Both the position numbers and the translations under genes were made by a program. Source: Microbulbifer elongatus (GTDB taxonomy: Bacteria > Pseudomonadota > Gammaproteobacteria > Pseudomonadales > Cellvibrionaceae). Taken from it: a DNA stretch of 64,000 nt. A model generated the notes under the pieces. The model was not told the DNA's origin. It made no database searches and saw only the letters and a list, made by a program, of their open reading frames with translations. The DNA is taken from the NCBI RefSeq assembly GCF_021165935.1, contig NZ_CP088953.1, forward strand, positions 2,093,501-2,157,500. Direction: 5' to 3'. The stretch's first letter is position 1. Each line of letters starts with the position of its first letter. Shown piece after piece: positions 37,885-46,935 of the stretch.

Positions 37885-40212
37885 TTAGCGCAGGGTGAAA
37901 CCGCTTTCCAGACCCGACTGGGCATCCGGTGCCACCCACACGCGGAATTCGCCGGGCTCGATGACCTGTTCCATCTGTGCGTTGTGGAAGGCCAGGTCAC
38001 TCGCCGCCACGGTGAACTGCACCCGTTGCGATTCCCCCGGCGCGAGGGTGATCCGCTCGAAGCCTTTCAGCTCGCGCACCGGCCGCGACACGCTGCCCAC
38101 CAGATCGCGCACATACAATTGCGCGGTTTCGGTAGCGGTCCTTTTCCCCGTGTTGGTAATGGTGGCGGATACCGTGAGCTGGCCGTTGACATCCAGCGTG
38201 GTGCTGGAAAGTTCCAGGTCGGCGTATGCAAAGTCGCTGTAGGTTAATCCGTAACCAAACGGGAAAAGCGGCTTGTGTCCGTAGTCCAGCAGGTTGGATG
38301 AGTTGCCCGGCTGGTGCTGGAACACTTCCTGGCCGATCTTGTCGATGCGGGTGTAGTTGTCGTCGGTGGCCGGGCGGCCGGTGGCCAGGTGGTTGTAGTA
38401 AATCGGGATCTGGCCCGCGCCCACCGGCCAGGTCAACGGCAGGCGCCCGGAGGGGGAGGTTTCCCCGTACAGCACATCCGCCAGTGCCGGGCCTGCCATG
38501 GTGCCCGGATGCCAGGCCATCATTACCGCGTCTGCCTGTTCCAGCGTCTCATCCAATTGCAGCGGGCGGCCGGCCATCAACACCATCGCCAGCGGCTTGC
38601 CGGTTTTTGCCAGTTCTGCCACCAGTTCGGCCTGGGCGCCGGGCAGGCGGATATCGCCACGGCTGTGGCCTTCGCCGGAAAGAATGGATTCCTCACCGCC
38701 GACATACAGAATCACGTCGGCTTGTCTGGCGGCCTTGAGCGCCGCTTTGAAGCCGCGGGTCCGCGTGTCACGGCTGTATTCAAGGCCGGCTGCATAGAGA
38801 ATCTTGGCAGTGTCACCCACCATCTGACGCAGAGCCGGTAGCAGGGTGTGGGAGTGCCGCTTGTCGCCGTTATAAATCCAGGTGCCCAGCTGTTCATGGG
38901 GGGCTTCCGCCAGGGGGCCGATGACGGCAACGGTCTGCCCTTTTTTCAGCGGCAGTAACTGTTTTTCGTTTTTCAGCAGCACGAAGGATTCTTTGGCTGC
39001 GTCCTTGGCGGCGCTGAGGAAGTCATCGTTGCGAATGATCTGTTCGCGCTCCGCTTTGGATTTGGCGCGGGGGTAGGGGTGGTTCCACAGATCCAGGCGC
39101 AGTTTGACCCGCAGAATATTGGCCACCGCTGTGTCCAGTTGCGCTTCCGAGAACTTGCCTTCGTCCATCAGCTGCGGCAGGAATTGCTCGTAAGTGTCGG
39201 TGTGCATCTCCATATCGATTCCGGCATTGGCAGCGAGGGTGGCCGCGTGCTTGGCGTCGCGGGCAAACCCGTGGGGTACCATTTCCATAACGGCGTTCCA
39301 GTCACTGACCACGAAGCCATCAAAACCCCATTCGTCGCGCAATATCTGTTTAAACAGGAAGGGACTGCCGGTGCCCGGCACATCGTTCAGGGTGCTGTAG
39401 GTGCTCATGATGCTCTGCATGCCCGCATCGATACCGGCTTTGAACGGCGGCAGGTAGATGTCGCGCAGCAGGCGCTCCGGAATATAGGCACTGTTGTAGT
39501 CGCGGCCGCCCTCCGCCGCGCCGTAGCCGGCAAAGTGTTTGCCGCAGGCGGCGAGGCTGGTTGGGTCGGCGAGGTTGCCGGTCTGGAAGCCTTCCACCAT
39601 GGCGACACCGAGAACGGAGGTGAGCAGTGGGTCTTCCCCCAGGGTTTCCGCGATGCGGCCCCAGCGCGGGTCACGGCTGATGTCAATCATCGGGGCAAAG
39701 GTCCAGCGGATACCGTCGGCGCTGGCCTCCTGAGCGGCGATGCGGGCGCCGTTTCTGATCAGTTCCGGATTCCAGCTGGCGGCCTGGCCAAGGGGGATGG
39801 GGAAGATGGTTTCATAGCCGTGGATCACGTCCTGACCGAACAGCAGCGGGATGCCCAGTGGGCTTTCCTCCACGGCGATGCGTTGCAATTCCTCAAACGC
39901 ATTCTTGTCCACAGCGCTGAAGTTCACGTTCAGAAAGCCACTCACGCGTCCTTCGCGCACGGCCTGCTTGACGGCCTTCATGTCCGACGCACCGAAGGTG
40001 CCCCAGTCGCGCAGGGCCAGTTGGCCGATTTTCTCGTGAACGGACATCTGCGCCAGCAGGCTCTGGATCTGGGATTCGATGCCTTCTTGCTGTTGCTGCT
40101 GGTTTTGGGGGGCGCTGAAGCGCGTGGTTTCGTTGGCGGCCTGCAGGGGCAGAGTGGCTGCGAGGGAAAGAAGCCCGGCCATAACGCCGACGTAAAGTGG
40201 ATGCTGTTTCAT
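37885..40212 (-). CDS. bglX: Periplasmic GH3 beta-glucosidase, BglX type
   Basis: A 775-residue GH3 enzyme with a signal peptide (about 1-26). Domain 1 has FGQDVIHGYETIFPIPL and the nucleophile Asp304 in FVVSDWNAV. Domain 2 (about 390-620) and a C-terminal fibronectin-III-like domain (about 660-775) follow, as in E. coli BglX (765 residues). It splits beta-glucosides and short gluco-oligomers in the periplasm. The ATG at 40212 is chosen over the GTG at 40221. It is preceded by TonB receptor 2 with a terminator in between. Confidence 0.92.
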   Translation of the reverse strand: MKQHPLYVGVMAGLLSLAATLPLQAANETTRFSAPQNQQQQQEGIESQIQSLLAQMSVHEKIGQLALRDWGTFGASDMKAVKQAVREGRVSGFLNVNFSAVDKNAFEELQRIAVEESPLGIPLLFGQDVIHGYETIFPIPLGQAASWNPELIRNGARIAAQEASADGIRWTFAPMIDISRDPRWGRIAETLGEDPLLTSVLGVAMVEGFQTGNLADPTSLAACGKHFAGYGAAEGGRDYNSAYIPERLLRDIYLPPFKAGIDAGMQSIMSTYSTLNDVPGTGSPFLFKQILRDEWGFDGFVVSDWNAVMEMVPHGFARDAKHAATLAANAGIDMEMHTDTYEQFLPQLMDEGKFSEAQLDTAVANILRVKLRLDLWNHPYPRAKSKAEREQIIRNDDFLSAAKDAAKESFVLLKNEKQLLPLKKGQTVAVIGPLAEAPHEQLGTWIYNGDKRHSHTLLPALRQMVGDTAKILYAAGLEYSRDTRTRGFKAALKAARQADVILYVGGEESILSGEGHSRGDIRLPGAQAELVAELAKTGKPLAMVLMAGRPLQLDETLEQADAVMMAWHPGTMAGPALADVLYGETSPSGRLPLTWPVGAGQIPIYYNHLATGRPATDDNYTRIDKIGQEVFQHQPGNSSNLLDYGHKPLFPFGYGLTYSDFAYADLELSSTTLDVNGQLTVSATITNTGKRTATETAQLYVRDLVGSVSRPVRELKGFERITLAPGESQRVQFTVAASDLAFHNAQMEQVIEPGEFRVWVAPDAQSGLESGFTLR

Positions 40213-40313
40213 GGTGTTCACTCAGGTCAATCTGTTTTTCGGGTACTACTAAGCCGGTATCAGTTCGCTTTGCTACCTGTTGCGGCACGGGATGGCGGCG
40301 GACAGGCGCGGGG

Positions 40314-40343
40314 AAAAAGGCCCCCACCGTGGTGGGAGGGGGC
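40314..40343 (-). terminator. Rho-independent terminator after TonB receptor 2
   Basis: On the minus strand a CCCACC-AC-GGTGGG stem, extended by further G/C pairs with one bulge, is followed by TTTTT (40318-40314). Confidence 0.78.
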
Positions 40344-40395
40344 AAGCGACGATGACGATGGCGGTTGAGATTGCCGCGGTTAATAAAAGTCGCGG

Positions 40396-43122
40396 TTAAA
40401 AGTTGTAATTGCCGCGGATACCGTAGAAGCGCGGCATGGAAACCGGGCCCTTGATTACGCCGTCGCCACCACCGGCCCAGTAGGTTTCTTTCTGGTCGGT
40501 GAGGTTGTAAACAAAGGCTTCGACATTCCACTTATTGTCCGGTGCTTCCAGCTTGAGGGTGCTGTTTACACTGTGGAATGCCGGGCGCACATCGCTGAAC
40601 GCGTCCGGGGTTTCTGTGGCAAAAACGTCGTAGTGTTTATCCACGTTCTGGAAGGTGTGGTACGACTTGTCCCGCCAGAAGTAGCTGAGGTGAGGAACAA
40701 TCGCAAAGCCGTTATTGAAACGGAAGGTGTGGGTGTAATTCAGTTTGGCGCTGAGTTTTGGAGACGCGGCCAGTTCGTTGCCTTTCAGGTTGACCTTCAT
40801 GGCATCGTTATCTGGATTGGTGGCGGCACCATGGTCCACTTCGAACAGGTCGGTGGCGGCGAAATCCCAGTGGTAAATAAAGTCGCTGGTGATTTCGGTG
40901 TCCAGCCAGGTGACGTAACCGTCAAAGCGGCCGTTTTCAATCGGCGCCCAGTCAAACTCTACTTCCAGGCCCTTGATCACGGCGGTGCCGATATTGTCGG
41001 TCTGGAATACGGTCTGGGTTTCGGTGGTGATTTCGCCGGTCAGCTCGCCGGTTTCGTCCGCTCGCTCTTCAACGTAATACGGAAAAATACCTTTGGCAGA
41101 GGCCGCCTGCATATCTTCGTAGTCGCTGTAGAACAGGGTGGCCATCAGATTCAGGCTGCCGTCCAGATAGGTGCCTTTGGTGCCCAGTTCATAAGTGGTG
41201 ACCACTTCCGGTTCGTAGGTGTTGCGGTGGCGCTCTTTGACTATGCGATCGCCGTTGTCGTCGAGCAGGTATTCCGCGGTGGCAGGGTCCTGTTCGTATT
41301 GCACGAACACATCGCCAATACCGCCAGATTTAAAGCCGTTGGCGACGTAGCCAAACACCATCAGATCGTCGTTGACGATGTAGTCCAGGCCCAGGCGGTA
41401 GTTGGTAAAGTCCCAGCTGCCTTTGGTCTGGTTGTCGCTGATGGCGGTGTAGATGGAAGGGTCGTCGAAGTAAGCCGTGGGCAGTTCGTTGAAGGCGTCG
41501 CGATCCCAGGCCGGAAAACAGGCTTCGCCGGTCTGTGGGTTTATGGTGTCGCCGTTGCAGGTCAGGTTGCGGCCGCCCACGTCCTGCTTGGTATCTTCGG
41601 TGTAGCGCACGCCGACAGTCGCATTCAAGCGATCGGTGAGGGCGTAAGTACCTTGGGTAAAGAAGGCCTGTGATTTGAGCGTGCGACTGGGCTGGTCCCA
41701 GTAGTCGGCATTCTGACCGCTGTTGATCCAGCCACCCTGCATATTATTGTCTTCTTCAAAATAGAAGGCGCCGGCAATCCACTGCAGGGGGCCGGAACCG
41801 GTGGACTGCAGCTGGAGTTCGTGGGACTGGGAGGTGAAGGTCGCATCGCGGAAGAAGATGGACATATCCCATCCGGTGATACCGCGATCCTGGTCGGAGT
41901 GCTGGGAACGCACCTGCTCCGCCCAGCCGGCGTTGTACACCAGGGCGAGTTCGTCGGACAGATCCCAGGTCATGTTGGAGCGGATCGATTCGATACTGAG
42001 ATCGAGGAAGCCGGGCACACTGACGTTCACGGTAAAGTCGTCGGCGCCGGGGCCGTAGACATTTTCACAGCCCAGTTGGCCGGGCACCGGCACGTCGGAG
42101 ATGTTGCCGTCCCCATCCAGGTAGTTGCCATCGCCGTCTTTGCGGATGCGTTTGGCGGCCATATCGCAGTTGAGGGTGTCGGCACCGCCGGCACCATTGT
42201 CCTGGAACTGTTCATAAGCCAGCATCCACGACAGGGTTTCGCTGGGCTCCCACAGGGCACTGACGCGGAAGGCGTACTGGTCGGAGTTGTTGTAGAAGTT
42301 GGCGGGATCGGCTTTTACCAGCTCCTGTACGTCACCGCTGCCCCAGCGCTCGCGCTGGCGCAGGCTGCGGTCTTCATCGGCGCCGGTGTAGACCGGGGCA
42401 TTCTGGATTTCTTCCGGCAGATAGCGCACATCCCACTGGTTGGGATCGTAGTAGCCGTCGAGGTAGGAGTCGCGGGTCTCCTGCATAAACGAGGCGCGCA
42501 GGGCGAAGGTATCGCTCACCGGGATATTGAGCATGCCGCGGGTCTGCTGGTGGTTCCAGCGGCCGGCCTCAATACCCAGGGATGCATCGAATTCGTTGAA
42601 GTCCGGGCGTTTGGAAATGATGTTGACGTTACCCACGGTGGAGTTGCGCCCGAACAGGGTGCCCTGGGGGCCGCGCATGGCTTCTACCCGCTCCACGTCG
42701 AACATCAGCGCCATGGCACCCTGGGGGCGGGGCGAGTAGATACCGTCCAGGTGTAAGCCGACGGAAGGATCACCCAGTTCGGTGATGTTGGTGGAGCGGA
42801 CACCGCGCATGGCTACCACCGGAGCGGTCTGGGAGGAGTCCATGGAAATTTCCATGTTCGGCACCATCTGCGCCATATCCTTGACGTTGGTCAGGCCTTC
42901 CCGGTCCAGCTTCTCCTGGGTAAAAGCAGTGATGGATATCGGCGTTTCCATCAGGTTGGTTTCTCGTTTGGTGGCCGTCACGACCACTTCTTCCAGGGCG
43001 GATACATCCTGGCTGGGTACTGGATCGTCCAGCTGTTCCTGCTGCGCATCCTGTTGTGCGTAGGCGAAGCCGGAGTTCACCAGCGCTATGGAGAGCGCAA
43101 GCGGCTTGTGCAGTCTCTTCAT
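40396..43122 (-). CDS. TonB-dependent receptor 2
   Basis: A 908-residue outer-membrane receptor. The start is the ATG at 43122 (MKRLHKPL), with AGAGGAAT upstream. A signal peptide (about 1-23) is followed by EEVVVTATKRE, a plug with RGVRSTNITELGDP and GPQGTLFGRNSTVGNVNI, and a long barrel ending in FYGIRGNYNF. It shares motifs with receptor 1 (TELGDP, HLDGIYSPRPQG), so the two are paralogues, probably for different oligosaccharides. It is transcribed toward bglX. Confidence 0.92.
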   Translation of the reverse strand: MKRLHKPLALSIALVNSGFAYAQQDAQQEQLDDPVPSQDVSALEEVVVTATKRETNLMETPISITAFTQEKLDREGLTNVKDMAQMVPNMEISMDSSQTAPVVAMRGVRSTNITELGDPSVGLHLDGIYSPRPQGAMALMFDVERVEAMRGPQGTLFGRNSTVGNVNIISKRPDFNEFDASLGIEAGRWNHQQTRGMLNIPVSDTFALRASFMQETRDSYLDGYYDPNQWDVRYLPEEIQNAPVYTGADEDRSLRQRERWGSGDVQELVKADPANFYNNSDQYAFRVSALWEPSETLSWMLAYEQFQDNGAGGADTLNCDMAAKRIRKDGDGNYLDGDGNISDVPVPGQLGCENVYGPGADDFTVNVSVPGFLDLSIESIRSNMTWDLSDELALVYNAGWAEQVRSQHSDQDRGITGWDMSIFFRDATFTSQSHELQLQSTGSGPLQWIAGAFYFEEDNNMQGGWINSGQNADYWDQPSRTLKSQAFFTQGTYALTDRLNATVGVRYTEDTKQDVGGRNLTCNGDTINPQTGEACFPAWDRDAFNELPTAYFDDPSIYTAISDNQTKGSWDFTNYRLGLDYIVNDDLMVFGYVANGFKSGGIGDVFVQYEQDPATAEYLLDDNGDRIVKERHRNTYEPEVVTTYELGTKGTYLDGSLNLMATLFYSDYEDMQAASAKGIFPYYVEERADETGELTGEITTETQTVFQTDNIGTAVIKGLEVEFDWAPIENGRFDGYVTWLDTEITSDFIYHWDFAATDLFEVDHGAATNPDNDAMKVNLKGNELAASPKLSAKLNYTHTFRFNNGFAIVPHLSYFWRDKSYHTFQNVDKHYDVFATETPDAFSDVRPAFHSVNSTLKLEAPDNKWNVEAFVYNLTDQKETYWAGGGDGVIKGPVSMPRFYGIRGNYNF

Positions 43123-43213
43123 CGGTATTCCTCTCATGTTTATTGTTTTCGGCCGCCAAATCCGGGCGACGGAGGAAATTTGCCAAATGCCCTGGGGGCA
43201 GGCGTCCGGGTGC

Positions 43214-43277
43214 GGTTATTCGAACGCAAAAACCGGATTTTTTTGTGGTTCGACTATCCTACGCGGACTCGAACCCG
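43214..43277. promoter_or_regulatory. TCGAAC repeats upstream of TonB receptor 2
   Basis: ATTCGAACG (43218-43226), GGTTCGAC (43247-43254) and CTCGAACCCG (43268-43277) lie in the region ahead of the receptor gene. Close copies occur upstream of the GH5 gene and the second AraC-type gene (45673-45709). They may be binding sites of that regulator. Confidence 0.4.
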
Positions 43278-43345
43278 GGGTAAATGCTGAAAAATCAATA
43301 GCTTAGGATGGGTCTGTCTGTGGGGGCAAGGGGCGAGTCGGAGAC

Positions 43346-43380
43346 AAAAAAAAGGGCCGCGGCGGTGATGCCAGCGGCCC
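43346..43380 (-). terminator. Rho-independent terminator after the GH5 gene
   Basis: GGGCCGC (43354-43360) pairs with GCGGCCC (43374-43380), with further GGC/GCC pairing inside. On the minus strand it is followed by eight T (43353-43346). Confidence 0.88.
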
Positions 43381-43408
43381 AAGGGACGAGAGAGGTGGTC
43401 AGTGGCGG

Positions 43409-45553
43409 TTAGTTTTCAAACAGCCACAGCTGGTTGTCATTGCCGTGGTATTCCCACTGTTGAATATTGCCGCCGGCGCTGGTGGAGCCGTCCTGCACAT
43501 CCAGGGATTTACCGCTCATGGCCGACAGAATGCGGAACTGATTGCCGGAGACCGGCTCGATAATCCAGTGCTGGTTGGCGCCACCACCGTATTCCCACTG
43601 CTGGATGTTGGCGCCGTTGATGCTGGAGACACCCTGCACATCCAGGGCCAATCCGCTATAGCTGCTTTCGATCCGATAATTACCGTTGCTGAGGGCGGTG
43701 ACCTGCCAGGACTGGCTACCGCCCTGGATCACATTGCCGCCGTTGCTGGTGGCATTGTTGGCAACGCCCAGCAACAGACCGCTGGCCAGGTTGCGGATCT
43801 GGTACTCGCCATCGGCAATGCTGCCAGATGGCGGTGGGGTGGGGTCCACGGGCTCGTCCTCGCCACCTCCCTCGGCCAGCTCGAACCAGTTGAGGTTGAA
43901 CCCTGGGCCCGCGACTTCCAGGCGCAGGGTCTGGGTGCCGGCGCTCAGGTTGACCGTGGTGGAAACCGATTGCCAGCTCTGCCAGCCGCCGGTGTTGGGC
44001 AGACTGGTGTCGGCCACCTGACCCGCGTCGGCGAGCATCCGCAACTGCCCGGCATTGGCGGTGCTGGCGATGCGGTAGGTCAGTGTGTATTCACCATCCT
44101 CGGGAATTTCAACGCGGTAATCGAGCCAGTCGCCAGTGTCCGTCCAGCCCACATTTTGGCCACCACCACTATCGCTGGTGTCCTCTAGTTGGATGCCGGA
44201 CATGGCGCAGTAGCTTTCTGCCTGCATTCGGCCAATGGTCTGTGCACTGGCGGTATCACAGCCGGCAGGCGGCGGTGTACTGCCACCGCTGGTTTTAATC
44301 GCGTCGTAGAACCCCTGATGCCAGCTGACATTGCTAGCGCCGTTGCCGATGTTGTTCTGGGCAAAATCGATCATGCCGGCATAGGCGTTGGCCGGTGGTG
44401 TGCCGCCGTGATTGATGTAGTTCACCACCTGGCTGTAGATACTGTTGGGGGCGATGGTCCACAGGGTGCGATCGTGACTCATCTTCTTGAATGACCAGGG
44501 AAATTGGCCGGCGATATTGTTCACCGACCAGTCGGTGAGCTGGCGAATAATATCGTTGTTGTCCTCGCCGTATTCCCCCAGGATCATCGGTACGTCCATA
44601 TTATTTGTGCGGTCTACGCGGGGATAGAGGTCGGGAATCCAGCCGGCGTTGCCGAATACGTAGTGGTGGGTCTGGTACACCAGGTTGTGGTCCCAGCGGG
44701 CGCTGATGCCGGTGTTGGTCTGGGTGGCAGAGTCTGTCCAGTCGATTTTCTGTATGTCCGATCCCCACCAGCTTCCCTCTGCGACGATAGCGTGGTTGTT
44801 GTCCACTTCACGTATGGCATCGCGCATGGCGATTAGCGATGGCAGCAGCTCGTACTCGCGCCCGGCCTGGGGTACCGGCTCGTTAATCAGGTCGTACCCC
44901 CAGATCACCGGTTCGTCTTTATAGCGATTGGCGATGTGCCGCCACACCTGGCTGGCAATCTGCACATTGTTGCCGTCCCAGAATTTGACCGAGCCCCGCG
45001 GCTGGCCGGCATTGGAGTCCATATTGTCGCTGTGGTCGCCGGGATTCTGGTAGCCCGGGGCGGCGTGCATATCCAGCAGTACATACATGTCGTGGGTACG
45101 GCAGAACCCGATCAAACGGTCGAAATACTGGAAACCGTGATCGGTCAGCTGTCCGTTTTCCCAGAACAGGTTGTAGTGGAAGGGCACCCGCACGGTGTTG
45201 AACCCCAGGTTTTTCAGGTCGGCGATTTCCCGTTCGGTCACGTAGTGCATGCGCCATTGGTGTTCAAACTCCTTCGCCTGCGCCATGCTGCCAAAGGTGT
45301 CCGCCAGGCTGTTGAGGAACTGGGTGTGGGTGCGGTAATTGAAGTCGCCCATCATCAGGTAACCCTCCCACAACAGCCAGTTGCCGAGATTGATACCGTT
45401 GAGGTGAATAGGGTCACCATTACCGTCGACGATCTGGTTGCCATCGGTATGCAGGTACTGGGCCTGTGCGTCTTCTGTGGGGGTGAGCGGGGAGAGGAGA
45501 ACCAGTAGTGTCAGAACACTGCCCAGTCCACTTGCGGTGTTAAATCTCATCAT
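43409..45553 (-). CDS. Secreted GH5 glucanase with CBM6 and ricin-type domains
   Basis: A 714-residue multidomain enzyme from the ATG at 45553, with AAAGGA upstream. A signal peptide (about 1-32) is followed by a GH5 domain (about 35-430) with acid/base Glu225 (LINEP) and nucleophile Glu327 (MILGEYGE). A CBM6 (about 450-565, MQAESYCAMSGIQLED, GDWLDYRVEIPEDG) and a C-terminal ricin-type beta-trefoil (about 590-714; QSWQV, QHWII, QLWLF) follow. The N-terminal GINLGNWLLWEGYL recalls exo-beta-1,3-glucanase-like GH5 members. I cannot fix the subfamily, so beta-1,3- or beta-1,4-glucan are both possible. It is divergent from AraC-type regulator 2. Confidence 0.88.
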   Translation of the reverse strand: MMRFNTASGLGSVLTLLVLLSPLTPTEDAQAQYLHTDGNQIVDGNGDPIHLNGINLGNWLLWEGYLMMGDFNYRTHTQFLNSLADTFGSMAQAKEFEHQWRMHYVTEREIADLKNLGFNTVRVPFHYNLFWENGQLTDHGFQYFDRLIGFCRTHDMYVLLDMHAAPGYQNPGDHSDNMDSNAGQPRGSVKFWDGNNVQIASQVWRHIANRYKDEPVIWGYDLINEPVPQAGREYELLPSLIAMRDAIREVDNNHAIVAEGSWWGSDIQKIDWTDSATQTNTGISARWDHNLVYQTHHYVFGNAGWIPDLYPRVDRTNNMDVPMILGEYGEDNNDIIRQLTDWSVNNIAGQFPWSFKKMSHDRTLWTIAPNSIYSQVVNYINHGGTPPANAYAGMIDFAQNNIGNGASNVSWHQGFYDAIKTSGGSTPPPAGCDTASAQTIGRMQAESYCAMSGIQLEDTSDSGGGQNVGWTDTGDWLDYRVEIPEDGEYTLTYRIASTANAGQLRMLADAGQVADTSLPNTGGWQSWQSVSTTVNLSAGTQTLRLEVAGPGFNLNWFELAEGGGEDEPVDPTPPPSGSIADGEYQIRNLASGLLLGVANNATSNGGNVIQGGSQSWQVTALSNGNYRIESSYSGLALDVQGVSSINGANIQQWEYGGGANQHWIIEPVSGNQFRILSAMSGKSLDVQDGSTSAGGNIQQWEYHGNDNQLWLFEN

Positions 45554-45672
45554 GCTTTCCTTTATTATCCATTTGATGTTGAGAGATAAAGGCGATTGAA
45601 TCGCCAGCTGCACCCTAAGAGGTGGAGGCAATCCACGTCGTTCTGACGGCGTAAATTGTGTGGTATGCGGTG

Positions 45673-45709
45673 AGTCGAACCCGTTCGGCTGCCTCGCGGG
45701 ATTCGAACG
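45673..45709. promoter_or_regulatory. TCGAAC repeats between GH5 and AraC-type regulator 2
   Basis: AGTCGAACCCGTTCGG contains CGAAC-CC-GTTCG (45676-45687), a perfect inverted repeat. ATTCGAACG follows at 45701-45709. The second is identical to the copy at 43218-43226, and the first matches 43269-43277 (TCGAACCCG). Confidence 0.4.
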
Positions 45710-45737
45710 TCCCGGTTTTACTGGAAAATCATAAAAA

Positions 45738-46910
45738 ATGAGCCAGGTCCTGTTTAATTTTCACGATGTGGTACTGCTGATGACGGCCATGCAGTGCCTG
45801 TTCTTTGCGGTACTGCTACTGGCCACAAATACCAGCAAGCAGACCAGTACCTATTTTCTTGCCGCCTTCCTGTTTGCCCACGCGTTTATTCCGCTACACG
45901 AGCTGGTGCTGTGGGGGGCGGAGTTCAAATTTGCGGTGCGTGAGTGGTTGCCGCAGGTCTATTTCCTCGGCGGTTTTGCCTATTACCTGGACGGCATGCT
46001 GCTGTTCTTTTGTGTGAAATCCCTGATTTTTCGCGACTTCAGGCTGCGTCCCCGTGACGGTGTGCACCTGCTGCCGTTCGCCCTCGCGCTTGTATATATG
46101 AGTGCCGTGTTCTTCCGCCTGCCGCTGGATCAGCGTCTGGAGCTGATCAACAGCGAAACGCTGGTGTATGGCTGGCACTACGTGCTGGTGGAATTTCTGT
46201 GCAAGGGCCTGCGGGTGGCGTACTGCCTGTGGTCTTTGTGGCTGATCGTGAATTACACCCAGCGTCTGAAAAGTACCCACTCCAATGTGGAAAAGGTGGA
46301 TGTGGCCTGGGTTCGCTTTCTGGTGGCCGGATTTATGCTGGTGATGCTGGTGGAGGCGCTGCTGAGCGTGGTCAAAATCGTCGGCCTGTATCAGCACTAC
46401 GATCTGGGCGTATTTGAGCGTATCGGTCTGACCGGCTATTACATTGTCTTCATGCTGGTGAATCTATTGGTGTTTACCGGTGTGCGCTACTTTGCCAGTT
46501 TCGAATCGGTACGGGAGCCGGAGAAACCGCGCAAGGCGCCCGGTGAGCAGGTGTGCAACCCGGCGCTGGCGGAGGAAATTGACCGCAAGATGCTCGCCGG
46601 AAAGTTCTACCTGCAGCCCGATGTCACCATCGATCTGCTGGCGGAAAACCTGGAAGTGCCGACGCGGGACCTGTCGATGATTATCAATCGGCACTTTGAA
46701 GTGAATTTTTACGAATTCATCAATCGCTACCGCATTCGCGAAGCTATGCGCCTGTTGCGCAGCCCCGATGGTGAAGGCAAAACCATTACTGATATCTATC
46801 TCGAGGTCGGCTTCAACAGCAAATCGGTTTTCAATACTTTCTTTAAAAAGGCCGCGGGAATGACGCCGTCCCAGTATCGGCGGGCCGACGTCACTCCCGA
46901 GACGGCGTGA
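45738..46910 (+). CDS. Membrane-anchored AraC-type regulator 2
   Basis: A 390-residue paralogue of the protein at 34797; the N-termini align (LFNFHDVVLLMTAMQCLFFAVLL against LFNVHDIVLMMTSYQCLLFALLL). About seven membrane segments occupy residues 1-250, and an AraC-type DNA-binding domain lies near 290-385 (FNSKSVFNTFFKKAAGMTPSQYRR in parts). It should be a one-component membrane sensor for the divergent GH5 gene and perhaps TonB receptor 2. No strong ribosome site precedes the ATG. It converges with the GH10 gene with only 25 bases between. Confidence 0.87.
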   Translation: MSQVLFNFHDVVLLMTAMQCLFFAVLLLATNTSKQTSTYFLAAFLFAHAFIPLHELVLWGAEFKFAVREWLPQVYFLGGFAYYLDGMLLFFCVKSLIFRDFRLRPRDGVHLLPFALALVYMSAVFFRLPLDQRLELINSETLVYGWHYVLVEFLCKGLRVAYCLWSLWLIVNYTQRLKSTHSNVEKVDVAWVRFLVAGFMLVMLVEALLSVVKIVGLYQHYDLGVFERIGLTGYYIVFMLVNLLVFTGVRYFASFESVREPEKPRKAPGEQVCNPALAEEIDRKMLAGKFYLQPDVTIDLLAENLEVPTRDLSMIINRHFEVNFYEFINRYRIREAMRLLRSPDGEGKTITDIYLEVGFNSKSVFNTFFKKAAGMTPSQYRRADVTPETA

Positions 46911-46935
46911 GGGTATTCACTGCCGATGTCTGGGG

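Noticed and set aside
43210..43280. tRNA-like T-loop words (GGGTTCGAGTCC, and similar at 45673-45710)
   Set aside because: No D-arm, anticodon arm or acceptor stem can be built around them on either strand, so they are not tRNA genes or clear tRNA fragments.
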